Positions 40,500 to 49,413 of a stretch of DNA of 64,000 nt are shown here, in pieces; the first letter of the stretch is position 1, and each line of letters begins with the position of its first letter. The stretch is from Candidatus Gastranaerophilales bacterium (GTDB lineage Bacteria; Cyanobacteriota; Vampirovibrionia; Gastranaerophilales; Gastranaerophilaceae): positions 1 through 64,000 of the forward strand of contig CANQMP010000001.1 in NCBI GenBank assembly GCA_947624975.1, written 5' to 3'. The notes under the pieces are model-generated. The model worked only from the letters and a program-made list of their open reading frames with translations, made no database searches and was not told the DNA's origin. A program made the translations under genes and the position numbers.

Positions 40500-41873
40500 A
40501 TGATTATGATGAACGTTCAGAACATAATCGACCGAATAAGAGAAATCATCGACGATGAAACGACGACACAGCTCAGAGAAGAATTAAACAGTTATCACGT
40601 CGCGGATTTGGCTGATATTTTCCAAGAATTAAAACCTGATGAACGTTTACAGTGTTTCAAACTTCTTGATTTAGAGAAGGCTGCCGATTTGATGGAATAT
40701 TTACCTCCTCAAATGCAGGTGGAACTTTTAAGCGATATTGATGAAAACCTTGCATCACAGATTTTAACGCAATTACCGCACGATGCCGCAGCGGATGTTC
40801 TCGGCGATATGGAAGAAGATGAAAGTGAAACTTATCTCGACAAACTTCCGCATAAATTCTCCGAAGAAGTCAGAGAACTCCTTACATATAATGAGGATAC
40901 GGCAGGCGGTATTATGAACCCGATTGTCCTCACGGTTAATTCGGATATGAGCGTTCAGGATGTTTTAAACCATATCCGCATCAAAGCAGAGCAGGATAAT
41001 ATGGAGCTTTATTACGTCTATGTGACCGATAAGCAAAATCATCTGCTCGGAGTTGTTTCGCTCAGAAAGCTTTTGACATCCCCGATTAATCAAAAAGTCG
41101 AAGATATAATGATATCGGATATTGTCAAACTACATGTTGACGATTACAGCGACTATATCATTGATGAATTTATGAAATATCAGTACAACGCACTTCCCGT
41201 TGTTGACCTTTATAACAGGCTTAAAGGGATGATAACATGGGATGACGTTCATGATTTGTTTGAAGAAGAAACAACGGAAGAAATTTATCAGTCATCCGGT
41301 ATTTCGACGGTTGTTGTTGATGAGGACGAAATTCTTACAGGTAACGTCTTTAACGCCATAAGAGCAAGAACTCCCTGGCTTTTCATTACGTTAATCGGTG
41401 AATTTATAGCAGTTAATGTGGGAAATCATTTTGACCATACTTTGCAGGCTCTGCCGATTATTGCGATATTTATGCCGTTACTTGCGGGTTTGGGCGGTAA
41501 TATAGGAACTCAGAGTATTACGTTAATGGTTCGCGGTTTATCGACGGGACAGGTAACATTAAGCTCAGCACTGCACCACATTATAAGAGAAACCTGTATC
41601 GGACTTGTTATAGGTACGATATTTGGCGTGCTTGTAACGCTTGTTACGTGGGGCTGGCAGCATAATATGGAACTCGGTTTTATTATCGGTATTGCCATGA
41701 CAATTAATATGACCATGGCAACGATAATAGGTACTTTCACGCCTTTTGCCCTAAAAGCCTTAAAGACCGACCCCGCAGTAGCTTCGGGCCCCGTAATTGC
41801 AACGACTATTGACGTTGTCGGACTTGCAATATATTTTACTCTTGTATCAACTTATTTAATTAAGGTAATGTAA
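40500..41873 (+). CDS. mgtE: Magnesium transporter MgtE
   Basis: A 457-residue Mg2+ channel. N-domain with helical repeats (LADIFQELKPDERLQCFKLL; DAAADVLGDMEEDESETYLD), two CBS domains (about 140-265) that sense Mg2+, a connecting helix, and the five-span MgtE pore (RARTPWLFITLIGEFIAVNV; GLGGNIGTQSITLMVRG). Acts as a homodimer in the inner membrane. Four bases separate it from the LCP gene. Confidence 0.93.
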   Translation: MIMMNVQNIIDRIREIIDDETTTQLREELNSYHVADLADIFQELKPDERLQCFKLLDLEKAADLMEYLPPQMQVELLSDIDENLASQILTQLPHDAAADVLGDMEEDESETYLDKLPHKFSEEVRELLTYNEDTAGGIMNPIVLTVNSDMSVQDVLNHIRIKAEQDNMELYYVYVTDKQNHLLGVVSLRKLLTSPINQKVEDIMISDIVKLHVDDYSDYIIDEFMKYQYNALPVVDLYNRLKGMITWDDVHDLFEEETTEEIYQSSGISTVVVDEDEILTGNVFNAIRARTPWLFITLIGEFIAVNVGNHFDHTLQALPIIAIFMPLLAGLGGNIGTQSITLMVRGLSTGQVTLSSALHHIIRETCIGLVIGTIFGVLVTLVTWGWQHNMELGFIIGIAMTINMTMATIIGTFTPFALKALKTDPAVASGPVIATTIDVVGLAIYFTLVSTYLIKVM

Positions 41874-41876
41874 ATT

Positions 41877-43202
41877 ATGAATAATCAAACACGAAAAAGA
41901 CTTACGAATAATTCCGATGTATTTGTCAAACATATAAAAAAGAGCAGAGATGATGACAAATCTTTTATCGGAACGTTAACGGTAATGTTTATAATATTTA
42001 TGGCGGTTGTTTGCGGTATATTTATTCTCGCCGATAACGAGGATTTTTTACGGGAACATTTAGGAGAAGATTCGGCTATAACAAATATTTTCCATAAGCT
42101 TTCATTAAGCAGTCACAAAAAAGAACATGCGGATTTTTCGCTTCCGTTTGGTTTAAGACGTCAGAATATACTGTTTCTTGGCGTTGATAAAAGCGAAAAC
42201 CCGAAAGATTTATGGAGCGGAACAAGAACCGACACAATTATCCTTATAAATATAGACCCCAAAACCAAAACGGTAAATGCAATTTCAATTCCCCGTGACA
42301 GTAAGGTGTATTTGCCTCACGATAACGGCGTAAATAAGATTAACGCAGCACATGCAATCGGCGGAGTTGATATGATTAAACGTACGGTTGAAGACACACT
42401 AGGCGTTCGTGTTGATAAATATATAATCGTTCACGATGAGGCGGTTAAAGAAATTGTGGATGCGATGGACGGGCTTGATATTTATGTGGAAAAACCTATG
42501 CATTATAACGATTATTCGGGTAATTTGCATATCAATTTTTCAAAAGGCGAACAGCACATAAACGGTCAACAGGCGGTAGAATATTTACGTTTCAGGCATG
42601 ATGCACTCGGAGATATCGGCAGAACTCACCGTCAACAGTGGCTTTTGAGAAGCTTTTTGGCACAAATTAAAAAACCTTCGATAATAACCAAAATACCCGA
42701 TATTATTTCCGTGGCTAAAAAATACGTAAAAACGGATATGTCTTTTTATGAAATGTCACAGTATGCCGCACTTTTAAAACAAATAGATATGGATAAAGTT
42801 GAAGTTTCGGTATTGCCGGGTTCTCCGAACCAAAAAGGTTATATCAGCTACTGGATACTTGATCCCGAGAAAACTCAGGAGGTTGTAAACCGTTTAATTT
42901 ATCGTGATAAAGAATATCTTGATGAAAGCAGGGTAATTCGTGCGGGTGTAATGTCTAACAACAGCCAAAAAGCGGAGCAGATGAAAAATATCTTAACTCA
43001 AGCAGGTATCAAAGTAACCTGCACAGGTGAAATAAGCCGTTCACATTCACAGTTTATAGCTCATTCAAAGGCAATAACCAATGATTATTATAATCATTTA
43101 AAGAAAAAGAATGAATCGTTTTCTAATCTGCAATTTGTCTATGATCCGATGAATTACTATTGCGGGGAAACGGATTTTACAATAATATTATCAGGTAATT
43201 AG
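41877..43202 (+). CDS. LytR-CpsA-Psr family cell-wall ligase
   Basis: A 441-residue protein with one N-terminal membrane span (TVMFIIFMAVVCGIFIL, residues about 34-52). The LCP domain has LFLGVDKSE, GTRTDTIILINIDPK, AISIPRDSKVYLP, NKINAAHAIGG and VEYLRFRHDALGDIGRTHRQ, with the conserved Asp/Arg for lipid pyrophosphate transfer. A LytR_C domain (VIRAGVMSNNSQKAEQMKNI) ends it. It attaches glycopolymers to the wall or a related envelope component. Its stop codon overlaps the first base of tRNA-Arg. Confidence 0.9.
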   Translation: MNNQTRKRLTNNSDVFVKHIKKSRDDDKSFIGTLTVMFIIFMAVVCGIFILADNEDFLREHLGEDSAITNIFHKLSLSSHKKEHADFSLPFGLRRQNILFLGVDKSENPKDLWSGTRTDTIILINIDPKTKTVNAISIPRDSKVYLPHDNGVNKINAAHAIGGVDMIKRTVEDTLGVRVDKYIIVHDEAVKEIVDAMDGLDIYVEKPMHYNDYSGNLHINFSKGEQHINGQQAVEYLRFRHDALGDIGRTHRQQWLLRSFLAQIKKPSIITKIPDIISVAKKYVKTDMSFYEMSQYAALLKQIDMDKVEVSVLPGSPNQKGYISYWILDPEKTQEVVNRLIYRDKEYLDESRVIRAGVMSNNSQKAEQMKNILTQAGIKVTCTGEISRSHSQFIAHSKAITNDYYNHLKKKNESFSNLQFVYDPMNYYCGETDFTIILSGN

Positions 43203-43275
43203 TGCTTGTAGCTCAGTTGGATAGAGCGTTTCCCTCCGAAGGAAAAGGCCGTGCGTTCGAATCGCATCAAGCACA
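43202..43275 (+). tRNA. tRNA-Arg (CCG)
   Basis: Cloverleaf: acceptor GTGCTTG/CAAGCAC, D-stem GCTC/GAGC, anticodon stem TTTCC-CTCCGAA-GGAAA with anticodon CCG, T-stem GTGCG/CGCAT with TTCGAAT loop, discriminator A. CCA is not encoded. Its first G is also the last base of the LCP stop codon. Confidence 0.93.
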
Positions 43276-43299
43276 TATCTTTTATGCTATATTAAACTT

Positions 43300-43986
43300 A
43301 TGGAAAATCAATTTTCAAGAACAGAAATGTTAATAGGTAAAGAAGGTTTAAATAAGCTTTCTAAATCACGTGTTGCGGTTTTCGGAACAGGAGGAGTCGG
43401 AGGATACACCGCAGAGGCACTCGTAAGGTGCGGAATTGGTGCTATTGATTTAATTGACAGCGACAAGGTCAGCAAATCCAATATAAATAGGCAAATTTAC
43501 GCACTGCATAGCACTGTCGGAAAATACAAAGTTGACGTTGCAAAAGAAAGAATTTTAGATATAAATCCTGATATTAAAATCAGAACATATAAAACCTTCT
43601 TTTCGCCCGAAACATCGCCCGAATTTGATTTTAGCGAATATGATTACGTTGTGGATGCCATAGATACGGTTTCAGGAAAAACCGAACTTGTGATTCAAGC
43701 CGACAGAGCAGGTGTTCCTATTATATCTTCAATGGGAGCGGGAAACAAGATGAGAGCCGACATGTTTGAAGTTTCCGACATATACAAAACTTCGGTGTGT
43801 CCGCTTGCAAAAGCAATGCGTGAACAGCTTCGCAAGCGCGGGATTAAGAGTTTAAAAGTTGTTTATTCAAAAGAAGTTCCGATAAAATCCGATAACGGTG
43901 TAAGATATCCGGGAAGTAATTCTTTTGTTCCGCCGGTTGCAGGATTAATAATTGCAGGGGAAGTAATCAAAGATTTAATTTTGTGA
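43300..43986 (+). CDS. tcdA: ThiF/MoeB-fold tRNA A37 dehydratase-like protein
   Basis: A 228-residue E1-like enzyme. The nucleotide-binding GTGGVGGYTAEALVRCGIG loop, DSDKVSKSNINRQIYA and DAIDTVSGKTELV are typical of TcdA/CsdL, which cyclises threonylcarbamoyl-adenosine in tRNA. Catalytic Cys could be in TSVCPLAKAMREQLRKRGI (motif shared with TcdA). Located between two tRNA-Arg genes. MoeB or ThiF is a less likely alternative, because no zinc-cysteine pair is seen. Confidence 0.82.
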   Translation: MENQFSRTEMLIGKEGLNKLSKSRVAVFGTGGVGGYTAEALVRCGIGAIDLIDSDKVSKSNINRQIYALHSTVGKYKVDVAKERILDINPDIKIRTYKTFFSPETSPEFDFSEYDYVVDAIDTVSGKTELVIQADRAGVPIISSMGAGNKMRADMFEVSDIYKTSVCPLAKAMREQLRKRGIKSLKVVYSKEVPIKSDNGVRYPGSNSFVPPVAGLIIAGEVIKDLIL

Positions 43987-44000
43987 TATAATAAATTTAC

Positions 44001-44074
44001 GGCTTTGTAGCTCAGTAGGATAGAGCGACGGTTTCCTAAACCGGTGGTCGTGGGTTCGACTCCCACCAAGGCCA
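44001..44074 (+). tRNA. tRNA-Arg (CCT)
   Basis: Acceptor GGCTTTG/CAAGGCC (one G-T pair), D-stem GCTC/GAGC, anticodon stem ACGGT-TTCCTAA-ACCGG with anticodon CCT, T-stem GTGGG/CCCAC with TTCGACT, discriminator A, no CCA encoded. Confidence 0.92.
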
Positions 44075-44135
44075 AACTTTTGAACTTAATAATTTTTTTA
44101 ATTATTATGAGCCTGCTTTTACACCCTTATCGTCT

Positions 44136-44297
44136 TTGAATGTTTCGGCTGAAACATTATTCTCACTTGAACATTTAAAAAGTGAGCAGGAAATGGTTAC
44201 AGAAATGTATAGTTTTATAGATAAAATAAGATTTAACCCTTATAAATTTGAAAAAGCATATCGCATTTTAAGAATAATTGAAGATGATGAATCTTAA
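44136..44297 (+). pseudogene. Short frame, possible small gene or gene remnant
   Basis: An open frame that could start at the TTG at 44136 (LNVSAETLFSLEHLKSEQEM) and ends EDDES at 44297. It stays open further upstream to the tRNA but without a start codon or ribosome site. The text has protein-like composition (YRILRIIEDDES), so it may be the remnant of a longer gene that was cut at the tRNA-Arg. Confidence 0.35.
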
Positions 44298-44374
44298 TAC
44301 TCAAATTCTCTGCCTAAAATCATTAAACCGACTGTCTTTATACAGTACGTTTTGGTCGGAAGGGATTTTGTATT

Positions 44375-44525
44375 TTGCCATGCTGAACTGCGGATTTCCG
44401 AACGAACGATCATGCAGTCACCCTGAACTTGTTTCAAGGTTTATAATATAATCCTGTCACCCAGAACATGCAGATTTCCATACGGACGACAACTATTCTG
44501 TCATGCTAAACTTGGTTCAGCTTCT
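44375..44525. repeat. Degenerate TGTCATGCTGAACTTG-type intergenic repeats
   Basis: Three related stretches occur: GCCATGCTGAACTGCGG near 44378, GTCACCCTGAACTTGTTTCA near 44418, and TGTCATGCTAAACTTGGTTC near 44502, plus GTCACCCAGAACATGCAG near 44456. They resemble the widespread short dispersed intergenic repeats seen in many bacterial genomes. The rest of 44298-44880 is AT-rich with no gene that I can support. Confidence 0.5.
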
Positions 44526-44881
44526 TATCAGTGTGGCATGTGAATTTATGCTAAGTAACATAAAATTTACATACAAAAATACTTATACAAAAGTCAGCAA
44601 AACCCTGTGTTTTGGATTTTCCCCTCACCTGAATTTATATTGTGTATAGAATGCCGTATTTATATATGTTTGAGCTTTTATTTTGACAAATATTTTAAGC
44701 TCTAAACATAAATTTTGTATATTAAATACCAGCATAATTTTTGTGCTATAATGTCTTTATACAGATTGAAATTAATTTTCTATACATAATATAAATTATG
44801 TATAAGAAACTAAAAATCAAACTTGCATAAGCAAAAAACTAAAAATACCGTTATAGAAGTTATAGTGCAGGAATATTGGGA

Positions 44882-45711
44882 ATGAATATTGAAAATAGAT
44901 TTAATATCGTTTTTGCAATAAATAAAAGTTATGCGGATAAATTATACGTAGCGCTTATTTCTATTTTGGAAAACAACAAAAACCCGATAAGTTTTTATAT
45001 TATATCTAAGGACATGGGGGGGGGGGGCGAAAAGAATTTTTGTTTTTAGAGTATTATTATCCAAAATGCCAAATAAATTTCATTAATCCGCAAACTAACA
45101 TATTAAACGATTTAAAATTAAATATTCCACACATAACCAGAGAAACGTATTACAGATATATTATATCAGACTTGCTTCCCGATAAAGACAAGGTTCTCTG
45201 GCTGGATTCTGATTTAGTGGTAAACGGTCGTTTGGATAATTTATATAATATAGACTTAGAAGACTATTTTTGTGCAGGCGCAGAAGATTTGTTTATAAAA
45301 AACTTGGGTTATAAAAAAGAAATAGGCTTTAATGACTGTGATTTATACGTAAATGCCGGAGTATTACTTTTAAATCTGAAAAAAATAAGAGAACAAAATT
45401 TAAGCTCACAGTTGATTAATAAAACAAGAGAATTAAGTGACAAAATTGAGTATCAAGACCAAGATATCATTAATATAGTATTTAAAAATCATATAAAACA
45501 ATTTGATAGCATTTACAATTTTGCGAGTACTAATGTCGGCAAAGAGAAGCAAAAAAGGAAGAAAGCTATTATTATACATTATACAGGAAATGTAAAACCT
45601 TGGAGTAAGGAATGCAAAAATAAATTAAGAAAAATATGGAAAAAATATGCCTTGAAGTCAATTTTTGTTAAGAACTTATTATTAATAAGCTTTTGGTGGC
45701 GCAGAAATTGA
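44882..45711 (+). CDS. Glycosyltransferase family 8, phase-variable by a poly-G tract
   Basis: A GT8 enzyme transferring sugars from nucleotide sugars to LPS or other acceptors. The N-terminal part (NIVFAINKSYADKLYVALIS) begins at ATG 44882; the catalytic part has DKVLWLDSDLVVNGRLDNLY with the DSD metal motif and VNAGVLLLNLKKIRE, and ends near IHYTGNVKPWS. A G12 run at 45016-45027 shifts the frame, so the present sequence would stop soon after the tract. With 10 or 13 G the frame is continuous, giving about 275 residues. Confidence 0.8.
45016..45027 (+). repeat. G12 homopolymer, slipped-strand switch
   Basis: Twelve G in a row inside the GT8 gene, about 135 bp after its start codon. Lengths of 10 or 13 restore the full frame, others do not, which is how poly-G switches work in surface glycosyltransferases. 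Confidence 0.85.
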
Positions 45712-45861
45712 TTATAGCGGTTGAGAATTTTTGAGACAGAAATATATTTGCAAATATACTCTTAACATACTGTATTATGATTATTATAATTTATAATAAT
45801 AAAATTCCTCATTATCGAACAGATTGAAAGAGAGATTTTTTGCTTTGATAACTGGAAATGA

Positions 45862-46590
45862 TTATTTTATTTGACTGAATCGATTCTCAATAGTATTGAA
45901 TTTAGTCATATAATTTGGATCATTTGCTAATCTCAATTGTTGTGCCAGCATTTCAGTCATTTTATAACCCCATTCAGCACCATCAGATGCATAATTTACT
46001 CCTGATAATATTTGTGTGTATAAAGTGTTGAAATCAGTATTTTCAAGATATCTTCTATCAATAGCTATAAATTGTTCGCCATTTTCACTTGTTATAAGTA
46101 CTTGATTAACATTAGGCGATGCATCAAATATTTTCAATGGAAGTTTTTGTGGTAATGCTTCTGTGATTAAAGCCAATTTTTGTTTTTCAACAATTGTACC
46201 TTCAACAAGAACAACTTTGTTTAATTCTTTCATCACATCTTTGACTGTTTTAAAACCCAGTCTTGCCAATGAATTATCTGCAATAACGTAACCTTGGGAT
46301 TTTAAGTAGTTAACCTGATCAACATTTATGTCCGAACTATTTTGATCAACTGCAACTACTTTTTGAGCATCAACATTAAATTCTAAATGTCTGTTTCTTG
46401 CTTCTTCAACAAGACCTATTGCAAATCCTTCTTCAGGAGTTATTACTCTGTTATTTTGTTTTAATACTCGTGGATCTTTAATTGACCAGAATCTTTCTAA
46501 TTGCCGGATTGATGACATTAATTCTTGGTCACTCATACTTTTTGCCATACAAGTTGATATAGATTTTAAAAGTCTTTTTCTTTTTCCCAT
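45862..46590 (-). CDS. Hypothetical protein
   Basis: A 242-residue protein starting MGKRKRLLKSISTCMAKSMS. It has a basic N terminus but no clear signal peptide, then a mixed alpha/beta body (TPEEGFAIGLVEEARNRHLE; KVVAVDQNSSDINVDQVNYL; VLVEGTIVEKQKLALITEAL; NTDFNTLYTQILSGVNYASD). No family recognised. It stands alone between the GT8 gene and the MuF-like gene with long AT-rich spacers on both sides. Confidence 0.6.
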   Translation of the reverse strand: MGKRKRLLKSISTCMAKSMSDQELMSSIRQLERFWSIKDPRVLKQNNRVITPEEGFAIGLVEEARNRHLEFNVDAQKVVAVDQNSSDINVDQVNYLKSQGYVIADNSLARLGFKTVKDVMKELNKVVLVEGTIVEKQKLALITEALPQKLPLKIFDASPNVNQVLITSENGEQFIAIDRRYLENTDFNTLYTQILSGVNYASDGAEWGYKMTEMLAQQLRLANDPNYMTKFNTIENRFSQIK

Positions 46591-46947
46591 TATACCTTAT
46601 TTTATATTTATATATTATATAAAAAATTTGGTGTACATTGTCAATACTTAATTAAAAATTAATAATTTGATATTACGCAAGAAGATTAAATAAACAAGAC
46701 CAAATTGCAAGAAATAAATTTAAAACAGTTATACTAAATTTTACTAATTAAATGTAAAGCAAAAAATTTACAAAAAAATTGTAAATTTTTAAAATTATAT
46801 TGAATATTGATGGCTAAAACCTTGTCATAGCATGAAAATTCATGTCAATTACCCGTTTGGGTTATGTGAAAATACGGACTTGTGGGTTGTTTGAATAATC
46901 ATTATAATGTGAAAGTTTATAAGATTTACACTATATAAGGAGGCTTT
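46591..46947. other. Gene-free AT-rich spacer with one hairpin
   Basis: AAAAATTTACAA and TTGTAAATTTTT near 46764-46795 form an AT-only hairpin, a weak terminator candidate. The right part ends in the strong AAGGAGG site of the 46948 gene. Nothing else recognised. Confidence 0.5.
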
Positions 46948-47280
46948 ATGTCTAAATACTTAAAATTTATAAATACCTCGGAAGGCGTAAAACAAATTTT
47001 TACCCGTGAAAAAATCGGTAAAATGTCTGGTGATGAATTTGAAAAATATGAAAAACGTATTCACAAACAACTGAACAAAATTGGTATCCCAACAAACGGT
47101 GAGCTTGAATACGAAAATCAAGGCAAAATCTTCGTTTGGCATACAATGAGTGATGGTAAAGTTTGCAGCGACTGCGATTCTATGGAAGGAAAAGTTTTTG
47201 TACACTTGGAAGATATTCCTGACGACCTTCATCCAAATTGCAGATGTTATATTGAAGAAATTGATTTAAATATTGTTTAG
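46948..47280 (+). CDS. Orphan MuF-like protein with scaffold-type motif
   Basis: A 110-residue protein. Residues about 17-41 carry FTREKIGKMSGDEFEKYEKR, matching the scaffold C terminus at 34468-35055 at 17 of 25 positions. The C-terminal half is a Mu F-type minor-head domain core: CSDCDSMEGKVF and DLHPNCRCYIEEI. MuF domains sit at phage portals and often carry toxins. It lies 6.5 kb from any phage gene, so it may be packaged by, or have moved from, the podoviral cluster (inference). RBS AAGGAGG is strong. Confidence 0.72.
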   Translation: MSKYLKFINTSEGVKQIFTREKIGKMSGDEFEKYEKRIHKQLNKIGIPTNGELEYENQGKIFVWHTMSDGKVCSDCDSMEGKVFVHLEDIPDDLHPNCRCYIEEIDLNIV

Positions 47281-47296
47281 CTGATATAATAATTTT

Positions 47297-48043
47297 GTGA
47301 AAAGGTTTTTATTAACAATTTTGATTTTAGTTTGTTTTGTGTCATTTGCTGATGCAAAGCAAGTTTTGCCTGAAAAAATTACTAAAAATACCATTACAAT
47401 TACTGCACCAAAAACTAGTGGGCTTGGTAAAAACTATTTTTATTGTACAAATGGTAAAAATTGTTCAACTGAACAAATTGTCCGAGAATACTATAAAAAT
47501 AAGGGTTATCAAGTAATGCGTGCTGAATATTCTTTTTGGAAAGGTATTTTTGTACTAAGTTTTCTTGATGAATTATACCCTCAAACCTTAAATACCAAGT
47601 CTGAAAACAAATTATTTGATATTGAAAACAAAAATGTTACCACCGAAGAATTAAATCAAAGATTAAATCTAATTAAAAAATCTGATATTCAAGTATTTAT
47701 AAATAATCAAATAAGAAAACACGAACAAGGTTCATACATCCGCTGGCTTGATGAGTGGAAAATCGAGGGTTACAAGAATCCGACAGAATATTTTAAATCA
47801 CCTATAGTGCAAGAGTTTTTAGGAAAAGTTAATAACAAAATCTTTTATAAAATCTTACAACACATAATAGAGGATTATGACAGAAACCCTGTCGGCACTC
47901 CTGATTACATTGTTTGGAATAATAAACAAATGATTTTTGTCGAAGTCAAACGCAAAAATGAAACTATAAAACTTGAGCAAATTGAGTGGGGTGAATTTCT
48001 GATAAAAAATAGAATTTCGTATAAAGTATTACGAGTTAAGTAA
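47297..48043 (+). CDS. Exported VRR-NUC nuclease-like protein
   Basis: A 248-residue protein with a Sec signal peptide (MKRFLLTILILVCFVSFADA, cut near residue 20). The C terminus is a VRR-NUC core: VGTPDYIVWNNKQMIFVEVK then KLEQIEWGEFLIKNRISYKV, giving the D-x(n)-ExK pattern of this nuclease fold. The region before it (QIVREYYKNKGYQVMRAEYS) also fits VRR-NUC proteins. An exported VRR-NUC is unusual and may be a secreted DNase or toxin. GTG start, 16 bp after the MuF-like gene. Confidence 0.72.
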   Translation: MKRFLLTILILVCFVSFADAKQVLPEKITKNTITITAPKTSGLGKNYFYCTNGKNCSTEQIVREYYKNKGYQVMRAEYSFWKGIFVLSFLDELYPQTLNTKSENKLFDIENKNVTTEELNQRLNLIKKSDIQVFINNQIRKHEQGSYIRWLDEWKIEGYKNPTEYFKSPIVQEFLGKVNNKIFYKILQHIIEDYDRNPVGTPDYIVWNNKQMIFVEVKRKNETIKLEQIEWGEFLIKNRISYKVLRVK

Positions 48044-48109
48044 TGAAAAATATTTTAATCTAATAGTTAATTAAATCTTGTTCTGTATGTTAAATTACAA
48101 TAATTTTTT

Positions 48110-49411
48110 TTAAAAAATAATTACCCCGAGAAGTGCAAAAATGATTAAAGCTATGTTATAGTGCAAAAATGTCGGAATACAGGTATCTTTTATGTGGTCA
48201 TGCTGTCCGTCGGCATTTAATCCGGCACTCGGTCCTAAAGTTGTTCCCGAAGCGGGTGAGCCTGCATCTCCAAGTGCCGCTGATGCGGCAAAAACAACGA
48301 TTGCTTGAGCAGGAGAAAAACCTAAACTTACAAAAATCGGAACAAACAATACCGCCAATATGGGTATTGTTCCGAATGAAGTTCCTATCCCAATCGTTAT
48401 AAAAAGCCCAGTCAAAAGCATTAAACACGATGCCAAAAGTTTTGACCCCGCCATAAAAGGAATAAGCCCGTTTACCAGAACATCAATAGAACTCGTTGAT
48501 TTCAAAACTCCCGCAAACCCCGCAGCAACAAGCATTACAAATGCAACATAACCCATTAATCCTATTCCTTCATTGATTAAAGTATCCATTTTTTCGGGAT
48601 TAATCGCACGAGTGCCAAAAATTACGGTTAAACCTATTAAAGCCCCCAACGGCAAAGATTTCGTCCATAATTGAACAAGCAAAGTCGCCGCTGCAGCAAG
48701 TAAAGTTATATAGTGACTTCCCGTAAACCTCAATGAACGCCGCCTTTCTTCCCGAAACGGAATATTTTCATAAACTCTCGGTTTCCGATACGAAACAAAC
48801 ACAGCCCATAAAAGTCCCGCCAAAAGTCCGACACCCAATATCCAAACCGATTTCCAGACATCATTTACCGTAACCGATATTCCGTTAAGTGTCATGTTAT
48901 CTGCAATAAGTCTTTGAAAAATTAACCCGAATCCCGCAGGAAACACAATATAAGGCGTTACAAGCCCGAACACCAACGCAGATGCTACAGCCCTTCTGTC
49001 AAGTTTGAGTTTGTTCATCAAAGATATTAAAGGAGGTATTATAACGGGGATAAACGCTATATGAACGGGAATTATGTTCTGCGAAGCACAAGCCAAAAGC
49101 GTTAAAATTAAAAGTAAAACAAATTTGTTGTTTTTAATTAACAGTGTAATTCTTTTGGCAAGCACATCAGCAAGCCCCGTATGCGCCATCGCAGCAGCAA
49201 AAGTTCCCAGAAGAATATAACTTAAAGCCGTTTCACTGTTTTGCCCCATGCCTGCAATAAATACATCCATAATCCTATTTGCATGCATTCCGGCAAACTT
49301 TCCTGCCGCAACAGCACTTAAAATAAGTGCAAGCAAAACATTGACTCTGCAAATACACAGTATGCAAAGCAAAATAACCGATATTATAACAGGGTTAAAA
49401 ATTAATTCCAT
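48110..49411 (-). CDS. Na+/H+ antiporter-family (YuiF-like) transporter
   Basis: A 433-residue polytopic inner-membrane protein with about 11 hydrophobic spans. Landmarks are LALILSAVAAGKFAGM, HIAFIPVIIPPLISLMNKLK, LVTPYIVFPAGFG and GDAGSPASGTTLGPSAGLNA, as in the Na+/H+ antiporter family that includes YuiF. The substrate could be Na+/H+ or a small amino acid (histidine has been suggested for relatives). Starts 3 bp after thyX and is co-transcribed with it. Confidence 0.82.
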   Translation of the reverse strand: MELIFNPVIISVILLCILCICRVNVLLALILSAVAAGKFAGMHANRIMDVFIAGMGQNSETALSYILLGTFAAAMAHTGLADVLAKRITLLIKNNKFVLLLILTLLACASQNIIPVHIAFIPVIIPPLISLMNKLKLDRRAVASALVFGLVTPYIVFPAGFGLIFQRLIADNMTLNGISVTVNDVWKSVWILGVGLLAGLLWAVFVSYRKPRVYENIPFREERRRSLRFTGSHYITLLAAAATLLVQLWTKSLPLGALIGLTVIFGTRAINPEKMDTLINEGIGLMGYVAFVMLVAAGFAGVLKSTSSIDVLVNGLIPFMAGSKLLASCLMLLTGLFITIGIGTSFGTIPILAVLFVPIFVSLGFSPAQAIVVFAASAALGDAGSPASGTTLGPSAGLNADGQHDHIKDTCIPTFLHYNIALIIFALLGVIIF

Positions 49412-49413
49412 AC

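Noticed and set aside
43863-44075. 70-residue leftward frame starting MALVGVEPTTTGLGN
   Set aside because: The N-terminal text is the well-known false translation of a tRNA gene on its reverse strand.
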